Source: Marinobacter sp. AC-23
GTDB taxonomy: Bacteria; Pseudomonadota; Gammaproteobacteria; Pseudomonadales; Oleiphilaceae
Assembly: GCF_001858325.1 (NCBI RefSeq)
Contig: NZ_MBPP01000043.1
Coordinates: forward strand, 1 to 35,777
Direction: 5' to 3'
Length of the DNA: 35,777 nt
The notes under the pieces are model-generated. The model was given only the letters and a program-made list of their open reading frames with translations. It made no database searches and was not told the origin of the DNA. Positions 7,053 through 15,377 of this stretch are shown one piece after another. The position numbers and the translations under genes were made by a program. Position 1 is the first letter of the stretch; every line of letters starts with the position of its first letter.

Positions 7053-7613
7053 TCAGGCCCACTTTTCCTGAGGCGGCGCATAGGCACGAAAGCCGTCCAC
7101 CAGATCTGTAGGAGTTTGTGCCAGCACAATCATGTCTAGGTATTGCTGACTAACAAACCCGGTAGCCACCATGGTTTTCACCATTTCTAGCAGCGGGTTG
7201 TAAAAGCCATTCACGTTATAAAACGCACAAGGCTTTTGGTGAACACCTAGCTGCGCCCAAGTCCAGACTTCAAAAATCTCTTCCAGCGTGCCGATACCGC
7301 CGGGCAAAGCAACAAAGCCATCGGCCAGCTCAGCCATCTTCGCTTTGCGTTCATGCATATCTTTCACAACGAACAGCTCCGTAAGGCCTGTGTGCGCCAA
7401 TTCCCTGTCACGCAAATGCTCAGGAATAACACCGTAAACCTTACCGCCACTGGCCAGCACCGCATCGGCAATAATGCCCATAAGGCCAACATGCCCACCA
7501 CCAAATACTAAATCTATACCGTTATTACCAAAAAACTCACCCAGCTCTTTGGCCTTTTCAGCGTATAGCGGTTCATTGCCAGAACGGGAACCACAGTAAA
7601 CTGCTACTTTCAT
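7053..7613 (-). CDS. LOG family protein (nucleoside 5'-monophosphate phosphoribohydrolase-like)
   Basis: A 186-residue protein of the LOG / 'lysine decarboxylase-like' family, which in characterised members hydrolyses the N-glycosidic bond of (cytokinin) nucleotides. It begins MKVAVYCGSRSG, has the nucleotide-binding GGGHVGLMG at about residues 38-46, and the diagnostic PGGIGTLEE (about 102-110) preceded by ERKAKM. The open frame extends 17 codons upstream, but the conserved family start is the ATG at 7613. Its stop lies directly against the decayed end of the toxin array. It is transcribed towards the array and divergently from ndh. The physiological substrate here is unknown. Confidence 0.9.
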   Translation of the reverse strand: MKVAVYCGSRSGNEPLYAEKAKELGEFFGNNGIDLVFGGGHVGLMGIIADAVLASGGKVYGVIPEHLRDRELAHTGLTELFVVKDMHERKAKMAELADGFVALPGGIGTLEEIFEVWTWAQLGVHQKPCAFYNVNGFYNPLLEMVKTMVATGFVSQQYLDMIVLAQTPTDLVDGFRAYAPPQEKWA

Positions 7614-7802
7614 ATTTGGCTGTCTCTTGCTGTGTGTCGAGTGATTGATACGTGTTCCGACCAATTGTGCGGGCGGCCCGGAGCGCGTTAGTATTATTCC
7701 TTCAGCATCAGTATCCTACCTTGCAAGCTGGCTCTAGTGACGACAGCCAAGCGTTTTTTCTAAAAGAGCACTTGGCTTTCTTTACTTAAAGGTCTGATTG
7801 CT

Positions 7803-9113
7803 ATGGATAACCTTCATCACATTGTGGTCGTCGGCGGCGGTGCCGGCGGCCTCGAACTTGTTACCCGCTTGGGCAAAAAACTCGGTAAAAAGGCCAAGGC
7901 GCGCATCACCCTGGTGGATGCTGGGTTAACCCACGTGTGGAAGCCCCTCCTGCACGAGGTTGCATCCGGATCTTTGGACGCAAATTCCAACGAAGTGAAC
8001 TATCGCGCCCACGCTCGCCAGCACCACTACGAATTTCAACTTGGCCGCATGAGCGACGTTAACCGCGAAACCAAAACCCTGGTGATCTCGCCCTTCCTCG
8101 ATGAGGATGGCCACGAAGTGGTGCCCGAGCGGAATCTTCACTACGACACACTGGTTATCGCCGTAGGCAGCACCGCCAACGATTTCGGCACCCCCGGCGC
8201 GCAAGAAAACTGCCTATTTCTAGACAGCCTGAAACAAGCCCGTCGCTTCCATAACCTGATGCTCAACGCCTTTTTACGCAAAAACCACGAAGCCCGACAA
8301 GGCCGAGAGCATGTCCTGAACATCAGCATTATAGGGGCCGGCGCCACGGGCGTTGAACTGGCTGCCGAGCTGCGGCTGGCTTCGAGGGAATTGCCGGTGT
8401 ACGGCATGAACCACCTGAAAGACTCAGATGTTTCGATTACCGTAATAGAAGCCGCCGACCGGATTCTACCGGCGCTTCCCGGCCGGCTCTCAGCAGCGGC
8501 GACCAAAGAACTCGGAAAACAGAATGTAACCGTCCTCAACGGCCAGCCCGTGAGCGAAATTCGCCCCGGCATTGTGGTACTGAAGGACGGCACAGAGCTG
8601 TCCTCAGAAATGACCATTTGGGCCGCAGGCATTAAAGCACCGGCGTTTCTTGCCGATCTGGATGGCCTTGAATCCAACCGTGGCAACCAACTGATTGTGC
8701 ATCAAACCCTGGAAACCACCCGGGATGCCAACGTCTTTGCCTTCGGCGACTGCGCCGCCTGCCCACAACCCAATACCGACCGACCCGTAGCCCCCCGTGC
8801 CCAAGCCGCACACCAGCAGGCAGATACCCTGTTTAAAACCCTGTGCAACCGGCTAGAAGGCAAAGACGCCGTGCCCTTCGTGTATAACGACTACGGCTCG
8901 CTGATTAACTTTAGCCACTACACCACCGTAGGCAATCTGATGGGTAACCTATCCGGCCGCAGCATGTACATTGAAGGCAAGGTAGCCAGGCTGTTTTACG
9001 TGTCGCTATACCGCATGCACCAGGTGGCATTACACGGTTTTCTGCGCACTGGCGTAATTTGGTTTATGGATAAGATAAGCCGGGCGATGCAGCCGCGAAT
9101 GAAATTGCATTGA
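7803..9113 (+). CDS. ndh: Type II NADH dehydrogenase (NAD(P)/FAD-dependent oxidoreductase)
   Basis: A 436-residue single-subunit NADH:quinone oxidoreductase of the NDH-2 family. An N-terminal FAD-binding Rossmann motif VVGGGAGGLEL is at residues 9-19, a second dinucleotide fold IIGAGATGVELAAEL is at about 178-192 for NADH, and the FAD-contact motif ANVFAFGDCA is near residue 312. The C-terminal amphipathic region (about 390-436, FYVSLYRMHQVALHGFLRT) is the usual peripheral membrane anchor. It would pass electrons from NADH to ubiquinone without pumping protons. It stands alone as a transcription unit between the LOG gene (divergent) and a gene-poor gap. Length is normal for the family. Confidence 0.92.
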   Translation: MDNLHHIVVVGGGAGGLELVTRLGKKLGKKAKARITLVDAGLTHVWKPLLHEVASGSLDANSNEVNYRAHARQHHYEFQLGRMSDVNRETKTLVISPFLDEDGHEVVPERNLHYDTLVIAVGSTANDFGTPGAQENCLFLDSLKQARRFHNLMLNAFLRKNHEARQGREHVLNISIIGAGATGVELAAELRLASRELPVYGMNHLKDSDVSITVIEAADRILPALPGRLSAAATKELGKQNVTVLNGQPVSEIRPGIVVLKDGTELSSEMTIWAAGIKAPAFLADLDGLESNRGNQLIVHQTLETTRDANVFAFGDCAACPQPNTDRPVAPRAQAAHQQADTLFKTLCNRLEGKDAVPFVYNDYGSLINFSHYTTVGNLMGNLSGRSMYIEGKVARLFYVSLYRMHQVALHGFLRTGVIWFMDKISRAMQPRMKLH

Positions 9114-9519
9114 TGGGCTGAAGACGAGCAGAATCGCGTAAACCCTAGCAACGGCCTATGTCTAAGTACCTTTTTTGATCGAGCTTTTGATACCGGCTTA
9201 ATCACATACGCGAGACGTTTCTTGAGCGAAGCGGAACCACAATTGAATTGCCGGATAAGTTCTCACCCTCGCTAGAATTTATGCGCTGGCATCGTAAACG
9301 TCTTTTCGTAAAATAAGGGGCTTGGGAAAGTGTGAGATTAGGTGGAGCAAGCTTGCACAGGCCCAGATGCCTTCGTAGGCTTGGTATTCGCTAACCTGAT
9401 TAAACGTGCGAACGGCAACGGGGTGTCTTATGGCCCTGGATGCAAGGCCGGCCAGAACCAAAGCCAGCGTCTACCTTCGGGCAACTTATCGCCTACCAGC
9501 GGCTACTCCCACTTTTGCT
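9114..9519. other. Gene-poor 400-bp gap with possible protein relic
   Basis: No convincing complete gene is seen. On the plus strand at 9191-9313 there is a 41-codon stop-to-stop stretch (TTIELPDKFSPSLEFMRWHR then KRLFVK and a stop) that reads like the tail of a real protein but has no start. The reading frames in 9340-9500 look random. It is probably a decayed remnant between ndh and the HD-GYP gene; I cannot name the parent. No terminator hairpin with a T-run was found. Confidence 0.35.
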
Positions 9520-10851
9520 TTATTCTGTATCAAACGAAGACAAAGGCGCTGTTACGATCAAACCTTCTTTCACGAAGTCCTGCAGTACAATATCGTAAGT
9601 CCCGTCTGGCACCTCTTTGGCGATTTGGTAGACCACTCCGTTATTGTCTTTTGGAGCCGCCTGTAAATCCAATATCTTGAAAGAGACTACCGGTGTTTTG
9701 TCCGCACTCCGAACCATTAACACCTTCGGCTTGAGTTTGTGCAGCGCATGGCTTTCGACCACGATCCCCACTTCGCCGTTCATCATTTCGGCGATGGATC
9801 CGGGTGGATAAACGCCCACCATCTGAATAAAAGCGTCGGCCAGCTCAGTATCAAACTGGGTTCCGCGATTATTGTGGATGATCTCCAGAGCGTGCATTGA
9901 CGCGAGGGCTTTTTGATAAACACGCGTGCTGGTAATTGCATCGTAGGTGTCCACCAGCGCGATGATCTTCGCAAAGTAGGGTATGTTTTCAGCCGGCAGT
10001 CCTCTGGGATAGCCTTTGCCGTCTATTCGCTCGTGATGCGAGAAAGCCACGTCCACAGCGCTTTGCAGTGAGGCACCAGTGCTCATAAGAATGGTGCGAC
10101 CATGAACTGTATGGTTTCGCATTAATGCAAACTCGTCGCTGGTCAGGCTGGTTGGCTTATTCAGAACCTCGTTCGGAATTCTGGTTTTACCGACATCGTG
10201 CAGCAGGCCGCATAGTGCCAAATTCTGAATTTCGCCCTTTATCATACCCAGAGATTTTCCAAACGCGGCAGACAGTATGGAAACGTTGATGCAATGCTCG
10301 GCGGTATACTCATCCTGATTCTTGATCTTGGTGAGCAGCATCAAGGCATTCTCGTTACGCAGCACACTCTCTACGCAACTATTCACAACGGTTCGGGCTC
10401 TGTTTATATCCAGCGTGCGGCTGATGCGCAAACCGGACATGATGGATTTGGCCGTGCTCTGAGCATCCTCAAACCGCATGGTGGCCGTTTGCAATTCCCG
10501 ACTCATGCTCACCTGGTTTATATAGGAAACACGCTTGCGGGGGATTGTCCGGGCGGGGCCAGGTTTCGGCGGCTGCGTAGGTTTCTGTTTGCGATTGAAC
10601 AAACCTACCAGACGACCCGGGCTGGAAACCTTCACTCTGGGTTCCCGCTTTTTCTCGGCTACGCCTTGTATAACCACAAACTCACACTGAAGGCGCAACG
10701 CGTGGACTTCGTTCATGTCTCTGATAATAAAGCCCTGCATGAGAAAGTCTGTTTCTTCCCAGGGTCTATCCAACCGGATGACATGCATGCCGATTTCCAG
10801 ATCAGCAGTATCTATCCGGGTTTCAACAAGCTCAACGTATGTACCTTGCAT
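9520..10851 (-). CDS. HD-GYP domain cyclic-di-GMP phosphodiesterase with DUF3391 N-terminus
   Basis: A 443-residue protein. Residues 1-130 match the DUF3391 region usually found ahead of HD-GYP domains (TADLEIGMHVIRLDRPW). The catalytic HD-GYP domain follows with LLHDVGK (His218, Asp219), the metal-binding HH of FSHHERIDGKGYPRGLP, GYP at 280-282, and DTYDAITS. Known members hydrolyse c-di-GMP to pGpG or GMP, lowering second-messenger levels and so affecting motility and biofilm formation. All metal ligands I can recognise are present, so it should be active. There is no membrane segment. The start has no strong ribosome binding site. It is monocistronic, with fdsD 107 bases upstream on the same strand. 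Confidence 0.92.
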   Translation of the reverse strand: MQGTYVELVETRIDTADLEIGMHVIRLDRPWEETDFLMQGFIIRDMNEVHALRLQCEFVVIQGVAEKKREPRVKVSSPGRLVGLFNRKQKPTQPPKPGPARTIPRKRVSYINQVSMSRELQTATMRFEDAQSTAKSIMSGLRISRTLDINRARTVVNSCVESVLRNENALMLLTKIKNQDEYTAEHCINVSILSAAFGKSLGMIKGEIQNLALCGLLHDVGKTRIPNEVLNKPTSLTSDEFALMRNHTVHGRTILMSTGASLQSAVDVAFSHHERIDGKGYPRGLPAENIPYFAKIIALVDTYDAITSTRVYQKALASMHALEIIHNNRGTQFDTELADAFIQMVGVYPPGSIAEMMNGEVGIVVESHALHKLKPKVLMVRSADKTPVVSFKILDLQAAPKDNNGVVYQIAKEVPDGTYDIVLQDFVKEGLIVTAPLSSFDTE

Positions 10852-10957
10852 GACTTTGGCTCAGCATTGAAGGCTATCAATATAAATATCATGCAACTGT
10901 AGCGCAGTATGAAAACATGGATTGTAAAAAACGGTTAAACCTTATTTGGCGCGGCCC

Positions 10958-11188
10958 CTACTCCGGCACGGCCTTCAGCTTGGCAATAGTCGATCGAGCT
11001 AATGCAGACAACTCGGCCGGGCTTTCGTTGGCGTAGGTGATAATTTGCTGCTTCATGCTTCTGGCCCAGAATTTATGAAGATGGTCCGCCGCTACGTCGG
11101 CCACCTTGTCGTCGTCACCCTGGTGCAGATTGTTGGCGATGATCTGGTCGAGCATTTTGATCAGGTTGTTTAATTGCTGGTCACTCAC
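10958..11188 (-). CDS. fdsD: Formate dehydrogenase delta subunit (FdsD-like), probably a relic
   Basis: A 76-residue protein matching the small delta subunit of NAD-dependent molybdenum formate dehydrogenases: an N-terminal helix NLIKMLDQIIANN, then VADHLHKFWARSMKQQI, equivalent to the conserved HLRRFW.PRM of FdsD. Translation starts at GTG 11188, whose GTGA overlaps the fdhD stop, the normal fdhD-fdsD coupling. In intact loci it accompanies fdsGBA and fdhD. Here the catalytic genes are absent and fdhD is damaged, so this subunit has no enzyme to serve within the window. The family call is good; present function is doubtful. Confidence 0.8.
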   Translation of the reverse strand: MSDQQLNNLIKMLDQIIANNLHQGDDDKVADVAADHLHKFWARSMKQQIITYANESPAELSALARSTIAKLKAVPE

Positions 11189-11748
11189 AACGTACTCTCC
11201 TGAGATATGTCTTCACCACGGGCATAGATTACGTGGCGACCTACATCTTCCCGTGCCTGAATAATAAGGCCGTCGGCGGTACACCAGGCCGCACCGTGGG
11301 TGGCGCCTGTTTCAAGCTGCAGCGGCTGGTGTTTTTTCAGGTTTTGCAGCGCAGTCTGAACGGCTTCATCGCTGGGCATAGGCCGCAACGCCACCACGTC
11401 AAGCGTGCGGACTACATGGGCAAGAGATTCGGTGCCACATAACCCGCAGCCGGTTCGGCCGGTCATGTTGCGACGCTGTTCCCGCAAGCGAGCGTAGCAA
11501 TCACCAGCAATATGCATATCCAACTCTATGCCATCTTCACCCGGCTTTATCTCGATGCTGAACAGCTGATCTGGCCGCTGCACTATACCTTCGCTCAGGC
11601 TGAAACCCAGGGCGAAATCCTCAAGATCACAGGGCGAGGCCATCATCACGGCATGGCCGCCGAGCTTAACGACCAGATCCAGCAACTGCTGGCCGGTGCG
11701 CAACCCCGAAGAAGCCCTCTCTGCGCTCAATCGCGGCGAATGCGACAT
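11185..11748 (-). pseudogene. fdhD: Truncated fdhD (formate dehydrogenase accessory sulfurtransferase)
   Basis: The remnant keeps the FdhD core HAVMMASPCDLEDFALGF, the GCGLCG cysteine loop that carries sulphur to the molybdenum cofactor, and REDVGRH. Two parts are missing. The N-terminus is replaced by sequence antisense to the neighbouring regulator, so the ATG at 11748 is artificial and homology starts only at about 11690. After REDVGRH the frame jumps straight to VIYARGEDI, which resembles the extreme C-terminus of FdhD, so about 70 residues appear to be missing in frame. The protein is about 187 residues against about 280 for the family. It is coupled to fdsD by GTGA. Almost certainly inactive. 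Confidence 0.75.
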
Positions 11749-12325
11749 CGCCAGTTTTCACCTACCAACTTGCCCGGCGCTCGCCCGGCAAATTCTCAGT
11801 CACTACCAAAGACACCTAAACAAAAACCATCGCCTGATCCGCTTTGTTACGCGGTGCGAAGGTCTAATGATGCGCAAAGGCGAACACGAAGAGGTTCGTA
11901 CCTTGCAGGATTTGAGCACCTCAGGGCTCAGCTTTGTAAGCCGCGACCGTCATTCGGGCACCCGCATCCTTCTCAATCTTTTATTAAGGCAGCAAGGCCT
12001 CGCTGAAGACAGCATCAACCGCACCTCTCAGCCAGAGTTCACTCATACTGCCGTTGCCGCGTTTGTGGCCTCGGGCATGGCAGAAGTTGGTTTTGGCGTG
12101 CAAGCGGCAGCTGAGCAGTTCAATCTGAACTTCATTGAAATGGCCAGCGAGCACTACATGCTGATTTACCGCCAGGATCGCTTGCCTGCAGCAACACTCA
12201 GATACCTGACAACACTTCTACAATCCCGGGCACTCATTGATCGCATCAACACAGTGCCCGGCTACGCGACAGACAACCCCGGCGACATAAGCACTTTCGA
12301 TCAGCTTATTGCCGGAGCAGCCTGA
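11696..12325 (+). pseudogene. PBP-like domain of a molybdate/formate-locus regulator, N-terminus lost
   Basis: About 209 codons that match the C-terminal periplasmic-binding-protein-like domain found in helix-turn-helix regulators of molybdoenzyme loci: EALSALNRGECDIASFHLP, then FVSRDRHSGTRILLNLLLR, then THTAVAAFVASGMAEVGFG. The DNA-binding N-terminal domain is absent and the frame begins inside the domain, overlapping the damaged end of fdhD. In intact loci such a regulator is divergent from the fds genes, so its position head-to-head with an fdhD stump fits one large deletion. Without its helix-turn-helix domain it should not bind DNA. The GTG at 11696 is not a credible start. Confidence 0.7.
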
Positions 12326-12437
12326 ACACCCGAGCAGCTCAGGTACCCAATCGCTTGATACCTAAGAGGTCTGCAGAGATACTAATACGCGATGGCCTTA
12401 TGTTGATTTCCGGCAAGCCTTTTTTGATGGAGTTCTG

Positions 12438-14162
12438 ATGGATCCAATGCTCACCCTGGTCGGTGCCCTGATGCTTGTCATCAGCATCCTTCTGAGCCCA
12501 CTTTCCAGCCGCGTCGGTATGCCGGTTCTGCTTATCTTCCTGGCCGTGGGCATGATGATGGGCAAAGACGGCCCAGGTGGCATTGAATTCGACGATTTTC
12601 AACTCTCTTTTCTGGTCGCCAATCTGGCCTTGGGCGTTATCCTTCTGGATGGCGGCATGCGCACACGTGCAGAAACCTTCCGTGTAGGCCTGAAGCCTGC
12701 TTTGGTACTGGCTACGGTTGGTGTTGCTATGACGGCCGTAGGGGCCGCATTTGTCGCCTGGCTGGTTTTCGACCTGCACTGGATGATGGCCCTGCTCATT
12801 GGCTCCATCATTTCGTCAACCGACGCGGCTGCTGTGTTTTCACTACTTCAGGGCCGTGGACTGCACTTAAATGAGCGGGTCAGCGCTACTCTGGAAATCG
12901 AATCCGGCAGTAACGACCCCATGGCGATCTTCCTGACGCTGATGATGGTCACGGTGATTGGCAGCAATGGAGACCACGCCATTCAGGAGTCGCTGATTCT
13001 ACTGTTCAAGCAGTTCAGCATCGGCGGCGTTGGCGGTATCGTCGGCGGGTTTCTGATTGCTGAGCTAACCAACCGTATTCGCCTTACGCCATCTCTCTAC
13101 CCGTTGCTGGTAGCTGCCGCTGGCATTTCGGTGTTTTCTGCCATCAATGCCATTGGCGGCAGCGGGTTTCTGGCCATATACCTTTGCGGTGTTGTGATCG
13201 GCAACCGTCAGGTACGGATGATGCCGATGATTCTACAGATGCACGATGGCTTGGCCTGGCTGGCTCAACTTTGCCTGTTCCTGATTCTCGGCCTGTTAGT
13301 TAATCCGTCTGACCTACTGCCTCTGGCGGGAAGCGGCCTGATACTGGCACTGGCACTGATTTTTGTGATCCGGCCATTAACCGTTATGGCTACCCTTTGG
13401 CCTTTTGGCTTTAACCGCCGGGAGTTGGGTTTTATTAGCTGGGTAGGTTTGCGGGGGGCTGTGCCTATCGTTCTGGCGCTGTTCCCGATCATAGCCAACC
13501 TGCCCGAAGCACAACTGGTTTTTCATGCGGCTTTTTTTATTGTGCTGGTTTCTTTGTTGGTTCAAGGCACCACTATTGCGCCGCTTGCGCGCAAACTGCG
13601 CCTCGAAATTCCTGCAAACGGCGAGCCCTACCGGCGCTTGCCATTGGACGCCCCAGCCGCGGGTGATCATGAGCTGATGCTGTTCCCTTTACGGGGGGAG
13701 AACTGGGAGAAACCCATTGTGTTGGGGCAATTGCGCTTTCCCGAGAACACGGCCGTTGCCGGCGTGTTTCGCAATCGCGTTTGCCTGCAGCCAAAGGCCG
13801 ATTTGGAAGTATCCAATGGCGATGTCGTTGCCATGTTCGCCACACCCAGCGTTCTGAATGAGCTTGGCAAATCTCTAAGCGGCCGACAGACCCCAAAGCA
13901 CTTGGCGGAACGCGCCTTCTTCGGGGACTTTGTGCTTAACGGAGACGCGCTGCTTGGCGATGTGGAGCAGGTTTATGGGATCGAATTTGATGAGTTGCCG
14001 CCAGAGCTGTCACTGGCCGAATGCTTTGCAAAACGCACCAAGGGCCACCCGGTTATTGGCGACACAGTTGTTCTTGGGCCGGTCACTCTGGTGGCCAGGG
14101 CTACAGAGGCCGACCAAGTCACTAAGGTGGGCTTGAAAATGGAGAAGTCACAAAATGCCTGA
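12438..14162 (+). CDS. nhaP2: Potassium/proton antiporter of the NhaP2/CvrA family
   Basis: A 574-residue protein. The first 390 residues hold about 12 membrane helices with CPA1 antiporter motifs, including IISSTDAAAVFSLL at about 115-128 and EIESGSNDPMAIFLT at about 153-167, carrying the acidic ion-binding pair. The soluble C-terminus (about 405-480) resembles an RCK_C / TrkA_C domain (GQLRFPENTAVAGVFRNR...VSNGDVV), followed by a further CorC_HlyC-like domain, the layout of NhaP2/CvrA. It exchanges K+ (or Na+) for H+ at the inner membrane. The ATG at 12438 is preceded by GGAG. It appears monocistronic. Confidence 0.92.
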   Translation: MDPMLTLVGALMLVISILLSPLSSRVGMPVLLIFLAVGMMMGKDGPGGIEFDDFQLSFLVANLALGVILLDGGMRTRAETFRVGLKPALVLATVGVAMTAVGAAFVAWLVFDLHWMMALLIGSIISSTDAAAVFSLLQGRGLHLNERVSATLEIESGSNDPMAIFLTLMMVTVIGSNGDHAIQESLILLFKQFSIGGVGGIVGGFLIAELTNRIRLTPSLYPLLVAAAGISVFSAINAIGGSGFLAIYLCGVVIGNRQVRMMPMILQMHDGLAWLAQLCLFLILGLLVNPSDLLPLAGSGLILALALIFVIRPLTVMATLWPFGFNRRELGFISWVGLRGAVPIVLALFPIIANLPEAQLVFHAAFFIVLVSLLVQGTTIAPLARKLRLEIPANGEPYRRLPLDAPAAGDHELMLFPLRGENWEKPIVLGQLRFPENTAVAGVFRNRVCLQPKADLEVSNGDVVAMFATPSVLNELGKSLSGRQTPKHLAERAFFGDFVLNGDALLGDVEQVYGIEFDELPPELSLAECFAKRTKGHPVIGDTVVLGPVTLVARATEADQVTKVGLKMEKSQNA

Positions 14163-14276
14163 CCTGTGCACTGGATAGCTATAAAAGTTAACAAAACCCC
14201 TTAACATCTAATCGAACGGTTGTGTTATAAACAGCCCTGCGCGAAGATTAATCATTGGTAAGTTAAGGTTATTGCT

Positions 14277-14831
14277 ATGCCCCGTTTATTAACCCGGTGC
14301 CTTCTGGCTCTGTTTATTACAGCAAGCTTTCCAGCGTATAGCTCAGAGCTTCTAGCAACAGCAGATACCCGAATGCCAACCATAGACAACGCCCCCAGCG
14401 AATCGCTGGTGGTTAGTAAAGTGCTGGTAAGAAAAGAACAACGCAGGCTTTATCTGATGAACGGAGAGGAAGTGCTCCGGAGCTACCGCATATCGCTTGG
14501 GGATAATCCTGAGGGGCACAAACTCTATGAAGGCGACGAACGTACGCCAGAGGGCGAATACACGCTAGACTGGCGCAATTCTGGCAGTGATTTTTACAAA
14601 TCTATTCACATCTCCTACCCAAGCGTAAAAGACCGCGAAATGGCAGAAAACTGGGGGTTGAGCCCAGGCGGTAGCATTATGATTCACGGTTTACCCAATG
14701 GCGCGGAAGACATGGCGTTTGCTTATACAGGTCTGGATTGGACGAACGGATGCATTGCCGTTAACAACCAGGAGATGGATGAAATCTGGCAGTTGGTCAA
14801 CGACGGCACCCCGATCCGCATCATTCCCTGA
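14277..14831 (+). CDS. Periplasmic L,D-transpeptidase (YkuD domain)
   Basis: A 184-residue secreted enzyme. The signal peptide is about residues 1-22 (MPRLLTRCLLALFITASFPA then YSS). The YkuD catalytic domain covers about 45-183, with the His motif MIHGLP (His137) and the nucleophile motif WTNGCIAV (Cys159). Known family members form 3-3 cross-links in peptidoglycan or attach lipoproteins to it. AAGG lies about eight bases before the ATG. It sits 200 bases upstream of an Lpp/OprI-like lipoprotein on the same strand, which invites the idea that it links that lipoprotein to the wall, but nothing in the sequence proves the substrate. Confidence 0.88.
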   Translation: MPRLLTRCLLALFITASFPAYSSELLATADTRMPTIDNAPSESLVVSKVLVRKEQRRLYLMNGEEVLRSYRISLGDNPEGHKLYEGDERTPEGEYTLDWRNSGSDFYKSIHISYPSVKDREMAENWGLSPGGSIMIHGLPNGAEDMAFAYTGLDWTNGCIAVNNQEMDEIWQLVNDGTPIRIIP

Positions 14832-14886
14832 CCCCCACCCCATGACGCCAGCATTAAGTTGTCGTCATAACCTCAAAAAATTTACG

Positions 14887-14995
14887 TATACTTAGTTAAC
14901 ATTTCCTCTCAGAGTGTTTTACACTGTTTCACGACTCCGGTAGTCAACGCCTATCGGGCCGAAGCTGACAGGAAGTTGTCTGAACTGACTTTCGG
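14887..14995 (+). promoter_or_regulatory. Candidate promoter and structured leader of the lpp-like gene
   Basis: TATACT at 14887-14892, within the extended context TACGTATACT, is a plausible -10 box; no good -35 box lies 17 bases upstream. The leader downstream can fold with GACA (14967-14970) and TGTC (14977-14980) around the loop GGAAGT, inside an outer CCGAA (14959-14963) / TTCGG (14991-14995) pairing. The ribosome binding site AAGGGGA precedes the ATG. The structure is seen by base pairing only. Confidence 0.3.
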
Positions 14996-15033
14996 ATCAA
15001 CAGGAAATAACTCGACCAATAAGGGGATTTACA

Positions 15034-15315
15034 ATGCGTAAACTGACGATCGCCGGAATCGCACTAGCTACTGCTCTGACTGCAGGTTGTGCAACTTCCG
15101 ACCAGGGCGCTCTTGACGAAGCCAATGCAACTGCCAGCTCTGCTGAGCAAAGTGCAGACAAGGCAATGAACACCGCTAACAGCGCTGCTAGCTCAGCACG
15201 TTCTGCACAACAAACTGCAGACCGGGCTCTGGCCGCTGCAAAAGCAGCTCAGAAAGCTGCTGACGAAGCAAACGAGCGCGCCAAGCGTATGCTCGATCGT
15301 GCAAGCATGAAGTAA
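15034..15315 (+). CDS. Lpp/OprI-like alanine-zipper outer-membrane lipoprotein
   Basis: A 93-residue lipoprotein: signal MRKLTIAGIALATALTAGC with Cys19, then a long alanine-rich coiled coil with heptad spacing (SSAEQSADKAMNTANSAASS and onward) and a C-terminal lysine. This matches the OprI/Lpp family, abundant lipoproteins that pack as trimers and, through the terminal Lys, can be covalently joined to peptidoglycan. It has a strong ribosome binding site (AAGGGGA) and is followed 20 bases later by a strong intrinsic terminator, the layout of a highly expressed monocistronic gene. An L,D-transpeptidase gene lies just upstream. Confidence 0.9.
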   Translation: MRKLTIAGIALATALTAGCATSDQGALDEANATASSAEQSADKAMNTANSAASSARSAQQTADRALAAAKAAQKAADEANERAKRMLDRASMK

Positions 15316-15335
15316 GACTTTAGCTTAAGCACTAC

Positions 15336-15365
15336 AAAAAAGGCCGGGACTCCCGGCCTTTTTTT
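15336..15365. terminator. Bidirectional intrinsic terminator
   Basis: Six A (15336-15341), GGCCGGG (15342-15348), loop ACT, CCCGGCC (15352-15358) and seven T (15359-15365). The symmetric A-run and T-run let it work for the lipoprotein gene on the plus strand and for the slipin gene on the minus strand, whose stop is 13 bases away. Confidence 0.93.
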
Positions 15366-15377
15366 ATGGCTCCCGCT

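Noticed and set aside
11512..12006. 164-codon plus-strand frame overlapping fdhD and the regulator fragment
   Set aside because: It is antisense to fdhD in its first half and out of frame with the PBP domain in its second half.
12398..12811. Minus-strand frames over the start of the antiporter gene
   Set aside because: They are shadows of a strongly supported membrane-protein gene; composition is low-complexity Arg/Ser/Pro typical of antisense frames.
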